A stretch of 64,000 nt of DNA from Glaciimonas sp. CA11.2 (GCF_034314045.1 NZ_JAVIWL010000001.1:5270001-5334000), one strand, 5' to 3'. Numbered from the stretch's first letter, positions 30,138-41,244 are shown. Made by a program: numbers and translations. Notes: a model not told the origin generated them from the sequence alone.

Positions 30138-31831
30138 CGCGCATCACTACTCGGCCCTATCCATTTCGCGACTCCGAGCGCTTACGTCAAAGTGGCGTTC
30201 ATCCAGTCCTGGCCCGCGTCTATGCGGCACGCGGTCTGCTCGACGTAAAAGAACTTGAAAGCGAATTAAGCTCTTTGATTGCACCGAGCGGGTTGTTGCA
30301 TATTGGTGACGCCGCCATCTTTTTAGCTGATTCCATTGCAGCGAAAAAGAAAATGGTCATCGTTGCCGACTACGACTGCGATGGCGCGACCGCCTGTGCG
30401 GTCGGTCTGCGCGGATTGCGGTTGCTGGGTGCCAACGTCGACTTCATCGTGCCGAATCGTTTTGAATACGGCTACGGCCTGACGCCGGAAATCGTTGAAC
30501 TGACTGCACGAGAAAAGTCGCCTGACATTATCGTCACCGTCGACAACGGTATCGCCAGCATTGATGGCGTGGCCGAAGCCAATCGGCGTGGCATCGAAGT
30601 TGTCGTCACCGATCATCACTTGCCTGCCGATACATTACCCGCAGCACGCGTGATCGTGAATCCAAATCAGCCCGAATGTGGTTTCCCCAGCAAAAATCTG
30701 GCAGGCGTCGGCGTGATGTTTTATGTGTTGCTGGCGTTGCGCGCAGAGATGCGCAAGCGTGGCATATTCGATGCACAAACCCAGCCTAAACTAGATGTGT
30801 TGCTCGATCTGGTTGCACTTGGTACCGTTGCCGACGTCGTTAAACTGGATGCAAATAATCGGATTCTGGTCGCCCAAGGTTTAAAACGGATGCGTGCAGG
30901 CAGAATGCACCCCGGGATTGCCGCCCTATTTCGGGCCGCAGGACGTGAGGCGCGCCGCGCCACGCCGTTCGATCTCGGATTTGCCGTGGGTCCACGCCTG
31001 AACGCTGCAGGACGATTGGCCGATATGGCGCTAGGCATCGAATGCCTGACCACCGACGATGAAGGCCGCGCCTGGGTCATTGCCCAACAACTCGATACCA
31101 TCAATAAAGAACGTCGAGAAATCGAAGCTGGAATGCAAGACACCGCACTCGCATTACTCGATAATTTCAGTCCGGCTGACAGTAATACGATCAGTGTATT
31201 TGATGCTTCGTGGCATCAAGGTGTCATCGGGATTGTTGCCTCGCGACTAAAAGATAAATTTTTTCGACCAACTATCACCTTTGCCCCTGGCAGCGATGGC
31301 ATGATCAAAGGCTCAGGCAGATCGATCCCCGGTTTCCATTTGCGCGACGCGCTGGATCTGGTATCTAAGCATGCCCCAAGTCTGATTGAAAAATTCGGTG
31401 GTCACGCCATGGCTGCCGGATTAACAATACGTGCGGATGCATTCGAGACCTTCTCAGCAGCGTTCGAAAAAGTCGGCAGCGCTTGGCTCGGCAAACATCA
31501 ACTTGAACGAATCATCGAAACCGATGGCCCTTTAGAAGACGCCTATTACACCACGCAATTCATCGAGCAGATGGAAGGCCAGGTGTGGGGCCAAGGCTTT
31601 GCACCACCGGTATTCTGCGACGAATTCAAGGTCATCAGCCAGCGTATTCTCAAAGAGAAACATTTAAAACTCTTGTTAGAAAGAAATGGCACACGATACG
31701 ATGCAATCTGGTTTGGGCACACCGACGCACTCGGTGGCAAAGCCAAGGTAGCCTTCCGTCTTGATGCCAATGAATACAACGGCGTTACCAAAGTACAATT
31801 AATGGTGGAGCATGCGGAGGCGCTTACTTAA
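30134..31831 (+). CDS. recJ: single-stranded-DNA-specific exonuclease RecJ
   Basis: 565 residues, typical length. A DHH family 5'-3' nuclease for recombination and mismatch repair. The DHH motifs are VIVADYDCDGATACAVGLRG, VDNGIAS, VTDHHLP and VVASRLKDKF. DHHA1 residues appear at GGHAMAAGL. The C-terminal OB-type part ends VMVEHAEALT-like (QLMVEHAEAL). The start overlaps the upstream gene by four bases. A hairpin about 90 bases downstream may terminate transcription. Confidence 0.95.
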   Translation: MTRITTRPYPFRDSERLRQSGVHPVLARVYAARGLLDVKELESELSSLIAPSGLLHIGDAAIFLADSIAAKKKMVIVADYDCDGATACAVGLRGLRLLGANVDFIVPNRFEYGYGLTPEIVELTAREKSPDIIVTVDNGIASIDGVAEANRRGIEVVVTDHHLPADTLPAARVIVNPNQPECGFPSKNLAGVGVMFYVLLALRAEMRKRGIFDAQTQPKLDVLLDLVALGTVADVVKLDANNRILVAQGLKRMRAGRMHPGIAALFRAAGREARRATPFDLGFAVGPRLNAAGRLADMALGIECLTTDDEGRAWVIAQQLDTINKERREIEAGMQDTALALLDNFSPADSNTISVFDASWHQGVIGIVASRLKDKFFRPTITFAPGSDGMIKGSGRSIPGFHLRDALDLVSKHAPSLIEKFGGHAMAAGLTIRADAFETFSAAFEKVGSAWLGKHQLERIIETDGPLEDAYYTTQFIEQMEGQVWGQGFAPPVFCDEFKVISQRILKEKHLKLLLERNGTRYDAIWFGHTDALGGKAKVAFRLDANEYNGVTKVQLMVEHAEALT

Positions 31832-31920
31832 TAGCTTACTTAGTAGATAGTCGATCTGTCGACATTTAGCCGGTTCGAACTTTGGATAAAAACCTCTGTT
31901 AATATCATGGCAATTCTGGG

Positions 31921-31966
31921 GATTACCGCTGCGCTTCTATCACACAGTTAGCTGCGGTGATTTTTC
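31921..31966 (+). terminator. probable terminator after recJ
   Basis: ATTACCGC pairs with GCGGTGAT (one G-T) across a 23-base loop and is followed by T5. A possible hairpin with loop-internal pairing. Confidence 0.5.
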
Positions 31967-32031
31967 GTTAGCTGGTAAGGCTAGTCAGGCCAGCGACAGT
32001 GTTTTGATACTAACGGACCAAATCACATCCT

Positions 32032-33417
32032 ATGCCCCGTACACGCCCGCCACTCCACCGCATTCAAAAACCGTTGATGACGAGTAGCCGGTTGCGGTTC
32101 ATTATCATCGGCAGTGTCGTGTTACTGGCTGGCTTAGTCTGGCTTGCAATTGCCATTGTGCAGCCAGCGGTTCAACGCACCATCGTGATCACCACCGGTG
32201 CAGATGGCGGCATTTATCGTGGTTTTGCCGAGCGCTATGCCAAAATTTTAAAACGTGAAGGAATTACGCTTGATATACGCAGTTCATCCGGAGCTGTAGA
32301 AAATTTTGATCGGTTGAAGAACCCCGATAGCGCATATGAAGTAGGCTTGATTCAGTCTGGTATTGGTGACGCTAACCGCGCGCCAAATCTACAAACGATT
32401 GCCGCCGTATCCTACGAGCCGATCTGGGTCTTTTACCAGGCATCCACCACCATTGAGCGTTTATCCCAACTGCAGGGGAAGCGGGTCTCCATCGGCGTTC
32501 CCGGCAGCGGGTTACGTATCGTGGCGGCTGATCTGCTAAAGCAAAATGGGCTTAACAAACAAAACACCAAGCTACAAGAACTGGGTTCGGCTAAAGCGTA
32601 TGAGGCATTAAAAAACGGTACACTCGATGCCGCTTTCTTCATAGGACGACCAGATTCCGAAATGATGCAGAGGTTGCTCAAAAGCGATCTTAAGCTGATG
32701 AATTTTGTTCAAGCCGATGCATTGGTACGTCAATTTCCATCGCTATCCAAAGTCACCTTTCCACGTGCTTCAACCAGTCTTGCCGACGATCTGCCACACA
32801 CCGACGTGACCTTATTGGCGGCCACGGCACTACTCGTATCGAAAGACACACTCCATCCGGCATTGGTTTATTTGTTACTCGATGGCGCCAATGAAATTCA
32901 CGGAGCGCAAGATTACTTCACGCCACGCGGATATTTCCCCAATCAAAACGCCGAAGATTTTCCTATTTCTGACGAAACCAAACGCTATTTCAAATCTGGT
33001 CGTCCTTTCTTGCAGCGCTACTTACCGTTTTGGTTAGCTAACTTCATAGAGCGCCGATTTATTATTTTGCTGCCTTTTATGGCGCTGCTATTTGGCTTGC
33101 TACAAGTAATACCAAGAATCTATGCGGCCACGATGAGAAAGCGGTTGGTGGTGTGGTACCGAGAAATAAAATCGCTTGAAGATGAAATATGGGCGACCAA
33201 AAATCCGACTGTTGAAAGTGTCAATCAATGGCGCGATGAGATCGAAGAAATTGACGCCAATGCCAATCAAATCAGTATTCCACAACAATACTTTGGCGAC
33301 GTTTACGCCCTGAAACAAGCCATCAGCGTGGTCCGCGCCCGTATCATGAGCGTGGCAACAACCGTTCGCCGCGATCCGCCAAACCCAGCTGATGCGGTCG
33401 CTACCGATCAAATCTAA
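32032..33417 (+). CDS. TAXI family TRAP-type solute-binding protein, membrane-anchored
   Basis: 461 residues. A membrane span at residues 22-42 anchors the N-terminus. The TAXI binding domain follows: ITTGADGGIYRGFAERYAKI, L-D-I-R-S-S-S-G-A-V-E-N, VGLIQSGIGD and G-K-R-V-S-I-G-V-P-G-S-G-L-R. Unlike free periplasmic TAXI proteins it carries a second hydrophobic span (FIILLPFMALLFGLLQVIP near residues 346-363) and a C-terminal cytoplasmic helical part of about 90 residues. No TRAP permease gene is adjacent, so it may be a sensor or an orphan binding protein. Confidence 0.85.
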   Translation: MPRTRPPLHRIQKPLMTSSRLRFIIIGSVVLLAGLVWLAIAIVQPAVQRTIVITTGADGGIYRGFAERYAKILKREGITLDIRSSSGAVENFDRLKNPDSAYEVGLIQSGIGDANRAPNLQTIAAVSYEPIWVFYQASTTIERLSQLQGKRVSIGVPGSGLRIVAADLLKQNGLNKQNTKLQELGSAKAYEALKNGTLDAAFFIGRPDSEMMQRLLKSDLKLMNFVQADALVRQFPSLSKVTFPRASTSLADDLPHTDVTLLAATALLVSKDTLHPALVYLLLDGANEIHGAQDYFTPRGYFPNQNAEDFPISDETKRYFKSGRPFLQRYLPFWLANFIERRFIILLPFMALLFGLLQVIPRIYAATMRKRLVVWYREIKSLEDEIWATKNPTVESVNQWRDEIEEIDANANQISIPQQYFGDVYALKQAISVVRARIMSVATTVRRDPPNPADAVATDQI

Positions 33418-33516
33418 TGCGTGTACAAGTGCATGGTTTGTTGCCAGCTTCCAAGAAAGTAATCGTGACAAGCAAGCCGGAAGCGAAGTACTCAAATGAA
33501 GACGGAAAAAAATATT

Positions 33517-34269
33517 TTATCGCACAGGTAAAAATTGCAGGAATGTCCCGCCGAGCAAATTCTGTACATAGCTGATTCCGGCACGCCGGTATTTTTCGGT
33601 GATCACCACCGCCAACAAATCAATACGACCAATGATCTTGCCGAACTCCCGTTCAAAGCTTAGATTGTGCTCACCTTCAGAGATATCGTTAGACAGTAGC
33701 AATAGCTGGCCAGCAGGATTTCGTCGCGTGCCAAGTATCCATGAAGCAACTTCGAGGTTGCGGGCCGCGTTGTATAAAAACTGGGCGTTAAGGCCATCAA
33801 TAAGATAAAAAGTGGTTTTACCACCATGCGCGGTAATGATTATGTCGGCCGTGGCATAAATAAACGCCGCTGCGCGATCGCCCTGAAAGCTTGGATCAAG
33901 GGCCAACGACAATGCCGCAATATCATGCTTCCCCTGCAACTCTGCCCAAGGCTGGCGCGCCTCTATCGCAACCCGTACACGTTTGATTGCATCGTCCCGA
34001 CTAGTTGCCGTCTTTTTCCACTCGGCTGGGTTGCGTCGATACAACTTATCCAATAAGCGATATAAGCTGTCAAGATTGTCGCGCATCGCCAATGTTGCCA
34101 CGCGGTTAACGTCCGACTGTGCTAACTCGCCCGCGCTGACCGATGCGCCTTGCACCTCTCCACGCGGCGCGGGGATCGGCGCAAAAAGTCCGCATCCGCT
34201 CAGTGATATGGCTAGTCCAACGCTGAGCGCCACACTACGGGCAGCCAGTTTTGATGATTGTTTTGACAT
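33517..34269 (-). CDS. putative lipoprotein
   Basis: 250 residues. The signal peptide (MSKQSSKLAARSVALSVGLA) ends in lipobox L-S-G-C with Cys near residue 26. The mature part has an N-terminal linker and a helical domain with repeated D-S-L-Y-R-L-L-D-K-L-Y-R-R-N-P and T-T-F-Y-L-I-D-G-L-N-A-Q-F-L. I do not recognise a named function. ATG at 34269 was chosen because it precedes the signal peptide. It is divergent from prfB. Confidence 0.72.
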   Translation of the reverse strand: MSKQSSKLAARSVALSVGLAISLSGCGLFAPIPAPRGEVQGASVSAGELAQSDVNRVATLAMRDNLDSLYRLLDKLYRRNPAEWKKTATSRDDAIKRVRVAIEARQPWAELQGKHDIAALSLALDPSFQGDRAAAFIYATADIIITAHGGKTTFYLIDGLNAQFLYNAARNLEVASWILGTRRNPAGQLLLLSNDISEGEHNLSFEREFGKIIGRIDLLAVVITEKYRRAGISYVQNLLGGTFLQFLPVR

Positions 34270-34492
34270 GATTCTATTCAACTTAAATAACAGTAAAGAT
34301 GCGGAGAAAGCATTCAGGAGCCGTTCTGATTGTAATTTGCTGATGCTCAGAGACTGGCGATTTAACAAAAGTTCACCTTGACCCAACGAATCGGGATGAA
34401 ATCGCGCCTACAAATCGACTCCCCTTCATCGTTTTGCATTCGATAACCAATGGCTCGCGTATAATTTAGGGTTTATTGCAAGAGACATCATC

Positions 34493-35597
34493 ATGGAAGC
34501 CGAACGCTTAAATTCCCTGCAAGCCCTCCTCTCAGACCTCACGTCACGTGAGATTGAATTACGGAGGTATCTTTGACTTCGATACCAAGGTAGAGAAACT
34601 CGATCAAGTCAATGGCGAACTCGAAGACCCGGACGTCTGGAGTGACCAGAAACGCGCCCAGGAACTCGGGAAAGAAAAGAAATCATTAGAATCAATCGTC
34701 GTCACCTTGACCAAGATTGAAGCCGACCTGCGCGATACCAGCGATCTGTTCCAGATGGCGCGCGACGAGCAGGACGAAGAAACGGTAGAAGCCGTGGAAG
34801 CCGATACCGAAGAGCTCAAAAAGCTAGTCGAAGGTATGGAATTCCGCCGTATGTTCAACAATCCGATGGACCCGAATAACTGCTTCATTGATATCCAGGC
34901 CGGCGCTGGTGGAACTGAAGCACAGGATTGGGCATCGATGTTGTTGCGTCAGTATTTGCGCTATTGCGAACGTAAAGGCTTCAAAGTTGAGATCATGGAG
35001 CAGTCTGACGGCGAGGTTGCCGGGATTAAAACTGCGACCTTGAAAGTAGAAGGCGACTATGCCTATGGCTTTTTGCGTACAGAAACTGGCGTCCATCGCC
35101 TGGTGCGAAAATCGCCGTTTGACTCAGCCAATGGCCGTCACACGTCCTTCTCAAGCCTGTTCGTTTATCCAGAAGTAGACGACTCTATTGATATTGACGT
35201 CAATCCGGCAGATGTGCGCGTCGATACTTATCGCGCCTCCGGTGCCGGTGGTCAGCATATTAACAAGACCGACTCAGCGGTGCGTTTGACGCATGGCCCG
35301 TCCGGTATCGTTGTTCAATGTCAAAACGACCGCAGCCAACACCGTAACCGCGCCGAAGCGTGGGACATGCTGAAAGCCAAGTTGTATGAGCTGGAGTTGC
35401 GCAATCGTATGACCGAGCAGCAAAAACTGGAAGATTCCAAAACCGACGTTGGTTGGGGTCACCAGATTCGCTCGTACGTACTGGACCAATCCCGTATCAA
35501 GGATCTGCGCACCAACTTCGAGAGCGGCAATACCAAGGCGATTCTCGACGGCGATCTGGATGACTTCATTGCGGCATCGCTGAAACAAGGCGTTTAA
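34493..35597 (+). CDS. prfB: peptide chain release factor 2, programmed frameshift
   Basis: 367 residues from two frames: 34493-34573 (27 codons starting [10 protein letters not shown]) and 34575-35597. The zero frame meets TGA at 34574-34576, and a +1 shift at CTT TGA C restores the frame into [12 protein letters not shown]2 ends translation at UGA and UAA. The anticodon-like SPF tripeptide ([11 protein letters not shown]) and the GGQ motif ([16 protein letters not shown]) are both present. A TATAAT at 34460-34465 lies 28 bases upstream. Confidence 0.96.
34562..34577 (+). promoter_or_regulatory. prfB programmed +1 frameshift site
   Basis: The sequence CGGAGGTATCTTTGAC has a Shine-Dalgarno-like GGAGG three bases before CTT-TGA. 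Low RF2 activity lets ribosomes slip +1, so RF2 controls its own synthesis. The spacing equals that of E. coli. Confidence 0.93.
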
Positions 35598-35812
35598 CAT
35601 GTTCAATGCGCTAATTATGCTGAGATGCTGAGATTGCGAACAGAGCAATTAAAGACTTAACAGCAACATGATAAGCGCCGACGTTGCGCCAGAAGCCAGT
35701 AACTATTTGGCGCAACGTGCTTATTGTGCGCAATGTCCACGTTCTCACGAGCGCATTCAACACCAACAATCAGTACCCGTTATTTCATCGTATTTATCAA
35801 AAAGAGCCTGAC

Positions 35813-37339
35813 ATGACGACAGATAATCAGCAGCAACCTGTCCCACAAGACGAAAACAAAATCATCGCCGAACGCCGCGCCAAATTAACTGCCCTACGCG
35901 CACAAGGCGTCGCATTTCCAAACGATTTCCGCCCCATCCATAAAGCCGCCGATCTGCACGCGCAATACGCCGAACTCGATAAAGAAGCGCTGGACGCCGC
36001 CGAGGTCAAGGTTGTCGTCGCCGGACGAATGATGCTGAAACGTGTCATGGGCAAAGCCTCCTTCGCGACCTTGCAAGATGCATCAGGTCCAAAAGCCGAT
36101 GGCCGTATCCAATTATTCATCACCAAAGAGCTCGCTGGTGAAGCGGAATATGAAGCTTTTAAGCATTACGATCTGGGCGACATTCTTGGTGCAGAAGGCA
36201 CATTGTTCAAGACCAAAACCGGTGAGTTATCGATCAAGATTAGCGTCCTGCGTTTGTTGACCAAATCCTTGCGCCCTTTGCCAGACAAGTTTCACGGACT
36301 GTCCAATCAGGAAACCAAGTATCGCCAGCGTTACGTTGACCTGATCATGAGCGAAGAAACCCGTCGCACATTCAAGGCACGCACTGCCACGATGTCATCG
36401 ATCCGTCGCTTCATGGAAAAAAATGACTTCATGGAAGTCGAAACACCGATGTTGCACACGATTCCCGGCGGTGCTGCCGCGAAGCCGTTTATTACCCATC
36501 ACAACGCGCTCGACATGCAAATGTTTCTGCGTATCGCACCAGAACTATATCTGAAGCGTTTGGTAGTCGGCGGTTTTGAACGCGTGTTCGAAGTCAATCG
36601 TAACTTCCGTAACGAAGGCGTGTCGCCGCGCCACAATCCGGAATTCACGATGATGGAATTCTATGCCGCATATGTCGACTACCAATGGTTGATGACCTTC
36701 ACCGAACAAGTCATCCGACAAGCTGCAATCGATGCCCACGGTACCGCAACCCTGACCTATCAAGGCCGCGAACTGGATTTGAGCAAGCCGTTTGAACGGC
36801 TGACAATTGTTGGTGCGATCAACAAATATGCCCCACATTACGAAGATGCACAGCTGCACGATGCTGACTTCATCAAAACTGAATTGGCAAAATTCGGCGT
36901 CAAGCCATTCGCCACCGCTGGACTCGGTGCGTTGCAGCTGGCGCTATTCGAAGAAACCGCAGAAGCCCAATTGTGGGACCCAACTTACATTATCGACTAT
37001 CCGGTCGAAGTGTCACCGTTGGCCCGCGCATCGGACACTGTACCGGGTATCACCGAGCGTTTCGAACTATTCATGACAGGCCGCGAAATCGCCAATGGCT
37101 TCTCGGAGTTGAACGACTCCGAAGATCAGGCAGCGCGTTTCCAGGCGCAAGTTGCCGCCAAAGATGCGGGCGATGAAGAAGCCATGTATTACGACGCCGA
37201 CTATATTCGTGCGCTGGAATACGGCTTGCCACCGACTGGCGGTTGCGGAATTGGCATCGATCGCCTGATGATGCTCATCACCGATTCGCCGAACATTCGT
37301 GATGTTATTTTGTTCCCACATCTGCGTCGGGAAGATTAG
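35813..37339 (+). CDS. lysS: lysine--tRNA ligase, class II
   Basis: 508 residues, the usual length. OB-fold anticodon domain ([20 protein letters not shown]), then class II motif 2 ([20 protein letters not shown]) and motif 3 ([15 protein letters not shown]). ATG at 35813 ([16 protein letters not shown]) is the natural start, after AAGAGCCTGAC; the upstream 43 residues are not conserved-looking. It follows prfB in the same direction, as in many betaproteobacteria. Confidence 0.96.
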   Translation: MTTDNQQQPVPQDENKIIAERRAKLTALRAQGVAFPNDFRPIHKAADLHAQYAELDKEALDAAEVKVVVAGRMMLKRVMGKASFATLQDASGPKADGRIQLFITKELAGEAEYEAFKHYDLGDILGAEGTLFKTKTGELSIKISVLRLLTKSLRPLPDKFHGLSNQETKYRQRYVDLIMSEETRRTFKARTATMSSIRRFMEKNDFMEVETPMLHTIPGGAAAKPFITHHNALDMQMFLRIAPELYLKRLVVGGFERVFEVNRNFRNEGVSPRHNPEFTMMEFYAAYVDYQWLMTFTEQVIRQAAIDAHGTATLTYQGRELDLSKPFERLTIVGAINKYAPHYEDAQLHDADFIKTELAKFGVKPFATAGLGALQLALFEETAEAQLWDPTYIIDYPVEVSPLARASDTVPGITERFELFMTGREIANGFSELNDSEDQAARFQAQVAAKDAGDEEAMYYDADYIRALEYGLPPTGGCGIGIDRLMMLITDSPNIRDVILFPHLRRED

Positions 37340-37380
37340 TCCTTAGTAATAAGCAGACCGATTAAACCGGCGTATCAACC

Positions 37381-37411
37381 AATTGCCGCCAGCTTCACGC
37401 TGGTGGCAATT
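37381..37411 (+). terminator. hairpin after lysS
   Basis: AATTGCCGCCAGC pairs with GCTGGTGGCAATT around a five-base loop, 41 bases after the stop. The T-tract is weak, so it could stop transcription only partly. Confidence 0.6.
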
Positions 37412-37749
37412 TGCGTTTACATCTGCACTGACGACACCTGTATTTTACTATTTAGCAAAGCACCTGCTGGGCTCAGGCTTGGAGTCGGTCATCAACTGTG
37501 CGCCTCACGCCATGGTGATTCGTTATTTTTCTGTTCGAAACCACATCGATCGTGAATTGGCGTCAGATAGCGCCATAAATATCTAAAATATTGCCCTACA
37601 TAACTATAAAAATCACTTTTTGGTCAAAATCCAACATATTTGTACAATGTGTTACAAGCAATTACATCTGAAACATTCTGCTGCTAAAATTGCATGAAAG
37701 AATCATAGATAATGAAACCACTGAATAAAAACTGTTAGAGGAGATAAAA
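37412..37749. other. gene-free, A+T-rich interval
   Basis: This interval between lysS and the glycine-zipper gene holds no convincing reading frame. It is A+T-rich near 37580-37700 and probably contains the promoter of the next gene; no clear consensus was found. Confidence 0.5.
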
Positions 37750-38424
37750 ATGTCTGATCCAATCAAGCGCCGTATTCATCCCCTTGTCGCAACCGCCGCG
37801 GTTGCTGTCACGCTGGTTTGCCTGGTGGGCGTTGCGGCCATCACCGGCTTGATTCCCACCTCTAATAGCAGTGCGCCACCGGTAGCAGCGATGTCTGCAC
37901 CAGCGCCTGGGGTCGACAATCAACCATCCATGAACAATTCGAATATTGCACCCACACCCGCACTAGCGGCGAATCAAAACAACAATCCGGCACCCTCATC
38001 ACAATCTAATTATGTTGCTGAGCAACGCCATGCACCGCCTCCATCGCAACGTTATGCGAACGAGCAACAATCTCCTCCTCCCGCGCCCGTTTGTTATAGT
38101 TGTGGCCGCGTTGAATCGATACAAGCGATTCAACAGGCAGCTAAACCAAGTGGCTTAGGTATCGCCGCTGGTGCAATATTAGGCGGCGTCCTCGGGCATC
38201 AGGTTGGCCACGGAAACGGCAACACACTGGCGACTGTTGCCGGTGCAGTCGGCGGCGGTTTTGCTGGTAATGAGGTTGAAAGTCGGACCCGCACCACAAC
38301 CAGCTACCGCGTAGAAGTGCGGATGGAAAACGGTAAATTGCGGAGTTTTCCACAGTCGGCACAAGAATGGCGCGTTGGCGATCCGGTACGTGTTGTGGAT
38401 GGTCACCTGGAAGGACGCGGCTAA
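37750..38424 (+). CDS. glycine zipper 2TM domain protein
   Basis: 224 residues. One N-terminal membrane segment (VATAAVAVTLVCLVGVAAIT) is followed by a long Pro/Asn/Ala/Gln linker and the glycine-zipper domain GIAAGAILGGVLGHQVGHGN-GNTLATVAGAVGGGFAGNEV, as in SlyB-like outer-membrane proteins. A C-Y-S-C pair sits near residue 114 before the zipper. The C-terminus (YRVEVRMENGKLRSFPQ) matches the family. GAGGAGATAAAA precedes the start. It is probably an envelope protein; its role is unknown. Confidence 0.85.
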   Translation: MSDPIKRRIHPLVATAAVAVTLVCLVGVAAITGLIPTSNSSAPPVAAMSAPAPGVDNQPSMNNSNIAPTPALAANQNNNPAPSSQSNYVAEQRHAPPPSQRYANEQQSPPPAPVCYSCGRVESIQAIQQAAKPSGLGIAAGAILGGVLGHQVGHGNGNTLATVAGAVGGGFAGNEVESRTRTTTSYRVEVRMENGKLRSFPQSAQEWRVGDPVRVVDGHLEGRG

Positions 38425-38443
38425 ACGCTTAAAAGATTGCTAC

Positions 38444-38489
38444 AAAAAAAACCGCTGTCACTACAAAATGTAGTGACAGCGGTTTTTTT
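38444..38489 (+). terminator. intrinsic terminator after the glycine-zipper gene
   Basis: Perfect stem of about 21 bp: AAACCGCTGTCACTACA pairs with TGTAGTGACAGCGGTTT around AAA, with A-rich and T7 flanks. It also serves as a terminator on the opposite strand for iscX. Confidence 0.92.
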
Positions 38490-38591
38490 AATGCCTTACC
38501 AACTTATCAGCCTGCGCTAACATGGGCCGATCAAACCATTTTTGAACTTGGTTCTATTACCTCAGGAATAAAGCGTACTTATTTGCCGTAC

Positions 38592-38786
38592 TTACTTAGC
38601 CTCGTCTATCCACGCCAACTGAATAGCTTCCAGAATTTTCTCGCCTGACCGATTAGGATCATCGTCGAATCCATCCAGTTCGCAGACCCAACGGTGCAAA
38701 TCGGTAAAGCGAATCGTCGTCGGATCAACATCTGGAAACTTGTCATACAAAGACTCTGCAATTAGCAGTGTATCAATCCATTTCAT
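38592..38786 (-). CDS. iscX: Fe-S assembly protein IscX
   Basis: 64 residues. The sequence [20 protein letters not shown] and [19 protein letters not shown] match the IscX/YfhJ family, which binds IscS and iron and regulates cysteine desulfurase. ATG at 38786 has AGGA eight bases upstream; an in-frame ATG three codons earlier is also possible. It is the last gene of the isc operon and a strong terminator follows. Confidence 0.93.
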   Translation of the reverse strand: MKWIDTLLIAESLYDKFPDVDPTTIRFTDLHRWVCELDGFDDDPNRSGEKILEAIQLAWIDEAK

Positions 38787-38975
38787 TACGCTCATCCTTT
38801 TAAAACTGCAAACCGGCGGCGTCGAAATATTATTTCAATCACACGTTGGGCATTTAATCCGTTGCCTGAACAGCCGATTGTCACTCTTCACTCATCGACT
38901 TTCAACCATAACCTTACCAATGTCCTTGGTCAACGCCGAACATCGATAAGCGCATCAATCACCGACATCAACCTA

Positions 38976-39314
38976 TTAGTGATTTTCGCTCGCATGATTG
39001 ATCGTATACTTTGGTATCTCGACCACCAGATCTTCTTCGCCGACAATCGCCTGACACGATAGACGCGATGTTGCTTCCAGTCCCCAAGCCATATCAAGCA
39101 AATCTTCTTCTTTATCATCAAGCGCATTGAGTGAAGCGAAGCCTTCACGCACGACGATGTGGCAGGTAGTGCAAGCACACGATTTTTCACAGGCGTGTTC
39201 GATGTCAATATCATTTGCGAGAAGGACGTCACACACCGTTTTGCCAGCAACAGTCTGCAACACAGCGCCGTCAGGACAGTAAGTAGGATGGGGCAGTACG
39301 ACAATTTGAGTCAC
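38976..39314 (-). CDS. fdx: ISC-type 2Fe-2S ferredoxin
   Basis: 112 residues, the length of E. coli Fdx. Four cluster ligands are seen in CEKSCACTTC and the downstream RLSCQAIVG. It gives electrons during Fe-S cluster assembly on IscU. Located between hscA and iscX, the usual order, with 60 bases to hscA. Confidence 0.95.
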   Translation of the reverse strand: MTQIVVLPHPTYCPDGAVLQTVAGKTVCDVLLANDIDIEHACEKSCACTTCHIVVREGFASLNALDDKEEDLLDMAWGLEATSRLSCQAIVGEEDLVVEIPKYTINHASENH

Positions 39315-39374
39315 GGTAATTACCTCTACAATATTTGGGTGTTATGGACTAATTCAAAACTTAACGGCAAAAAA

Positions 39375-41240
39375 TTATGAAATCTGATCGAGCGTCTTAC
39401 CAGTAAGCGCATCGTGAACGCTACGATCCATGCGCCGCGCCGCGAACTCTTCGGTCCCACGCGCTAACGCATCGACCGCCGCCTTGATCGCAAGATGATC
39501 ATCACCTTGCGCCTTGGCGCGCACCTCGACGATCAACGCTGCGATCGCCACATTTTCCTGCTCGGACAACAAGGCAGCATCGCTAGTCAGTGCCGACTCG
39601 GTTGCCAGCACGATTCGCTCAGCTTCTACCTGCTCCTCTCTCAGCGCCCGTAACTGCATGTCAACGTCGGCCGAGGTGAACGAATCCTGCAACATTTTTG
39701 CAACCTGATCATCTTCCAACCCATACGACGGTTTCACGTTGATCGACGCTTCAACACCGGATCGCAACTCACGCGCAGAAACAGATAGCAAGCCATCTGC
39801 ATCGACTTGATACGTCACTCGAATCCGCGCTGCACCCGCGGCCATTGGCGGAATACCACGCAATTCGAAACGTGCGAGGGAACGACAATCGCTCACAAGC
39901 TCACGTTCGCCCTGCACAATATGTACCGCCAACGCGGTTTGACCATCTTTAAATGTGGTGAATTCTTGAGCACGCGCGCACGGAATCGTTGAATTACGCG
40001 GGATGACTTTTTCAGCTAATCCACCCATTGTTTCAATTCCAAGCGACAAGGGAATCACATCAAGCAACAACCAGTCATCGCCGGGAGCGCGATTGCCAGC
40101 CAACAAATTAGCTTGAATAGCAGCGCCCAACGCCACGACTTTGTCGGGATCGATATTCGCCAAAGGGATCGTCTTGAAAAAATCGCCCACCGCCTTGCGG
40201 ATCGCTGGCATGCGCGTTGCGCCGCCGACGAGCACGACGCCATCGATATCATCCGCAGTGAGGTCCGCATCGCGCAACGCTTTTCTGGTGGGCGTCAATG
40301 TTTTGGCAACAAGGTGTGCAGTCAGCTCGCCGAAGATGCCCGCGGTCAACGTCAAATGTACTTGCTCACCAGAACTCAACGCAGCATCAATGGTGACTTC
40401 TGTTTTTGACGAGAGTAATTCTTTGGCTTCGCGGGCTTTGACCATCAAGACCCGCGTGTCGCTATCGGAGAGAGGTGCGAGTTGAGACTCCTGACTGATC
40501 CAGCAGAAAATACGATGGTCAAAATCATCACCGCCAAGTGCCGAATCGCCACCAGTTGCCAAGACCTCGAACACACCTTTGGTCAATTTCAGGATGGATA
40601 TGTCGAAAGTACCGCCGCCCAAATCGTAGACAACATAAATACCTTCCGACGCGTTATCCAGACCGTAAGCAATCGCAGCTGCAGTCGGCTCGTTGAGCAA
40701 TCGCAGAACATTAATACCCGCCAATTGCGCCGCATCTTTAGTCGCCTGACGTTGCGCATCATCGAAGTATGCGGGCACGGTAATCACCGCCCCAACTAAA
40801 TCGTCGCCCAATGCATCTTCCGCTTGCTGACGTAACGTCGCCAGAATCTGCGCAGAAATTTCAACCGGACTTTTGATACCCGCAATCGTTTTGATTTGCA
40901 CCATGCCCGGCATATCCTGAAAATCATAAGGCAGATTTTCAACATAGGCGATATCTTTGAGGCCGCGTCCCATAAAGCGTTTGACCGACAGAATCGTATT
41001 TTTTGGATCGCTGGTTTGCGCGGCCTGTGCCTTATAGCCGATGTGCGCGTGGCCGTTAGGCAAGTAACGTACGATTGACGGCATCAAAGGCCGCCCTTCT
41101 TCGTCGTTCAATACTTCGGGAATGCTGTTACGTACCGTCGCCACGAGCGAATTGGTGGTACCAAGATCAATCCCCACCGCCAGACGATGCTGATGCGGTG
41201 CGGTGGACATGCCAGGTTCAGAGATTTGAAGGAGAGCCAT
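39375..41240 (-). CDS. hscA: Fe-S protein assembly chaperone HscA
   Basis: 621 residues, an Hsp70 for IscU (E. coli 616). ATPase motifs [37 protein letters not shown] and [15 protein letters not shown] are followed by the substrate-binding domain. It works with HscB to release clusters from IscU. The start at 41240 lies 4 bases after the LysE gene stop, an unusual neighbour for hscA. Confidence 0.96.
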   Translation of the reverse strand: MALLQISEPGMSTAPHQHRLAVGIDLGTTNSLVATVRNSIPEVLNDEEGRPLMPSIVRYLPNGHAHIGYKAQAAQTSDPKNTILSVKRFMGRGLKDIAYVENLPYDFQDMPGMVQIKTIAGIKSPVEISAQILATLRQQAEDALGDDLVGAVITVPAYFDDAQRQATKDAAQLAGINVLRLLNEPTAAAIAYGLDNASEGIYVVYDLGGGTFDISILKLTKGVFEVLATGGDSALGGDDFDHRIFCWISQESQLAPLSDSDTRVLMVKAREAKELLSSKTEVTIDAALSSGEQVHLTLTAGIFGELTAHLVAKTLTPTRKALRDADLTADDIDGVVLVGGATRMPAIRKAVGDFFKTIPLANIDPDKVVALGAAIQANLLAGNRAPGDDWLLLDVIPLSLGIETMGGLAEKVIPRNSTIPCARAQEFTTFKDGQTALAVHIVQGERELVSDCRSLARFELRGIPPMAAGAARIRVTYQVDADGLLSVSARELRSGVEASINVKPSYGLEDDQVAKMLQDSFTSADVDMQLRALREEQVEAERIVLATESALTSDAALLSEQENVAIAALIVEVRAKAQGDDHLAIKAAVDALARGTEEFAARRMDRSVHDALTGKTLDQIS

Positions 41241-41244
41241 AGTT

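Noticed and set aside
37383..37586. A 67-codon frame after lysS
   Set aside because: It begins inside the lysS hairpin and has no homologous-looking motif; most likely chance.
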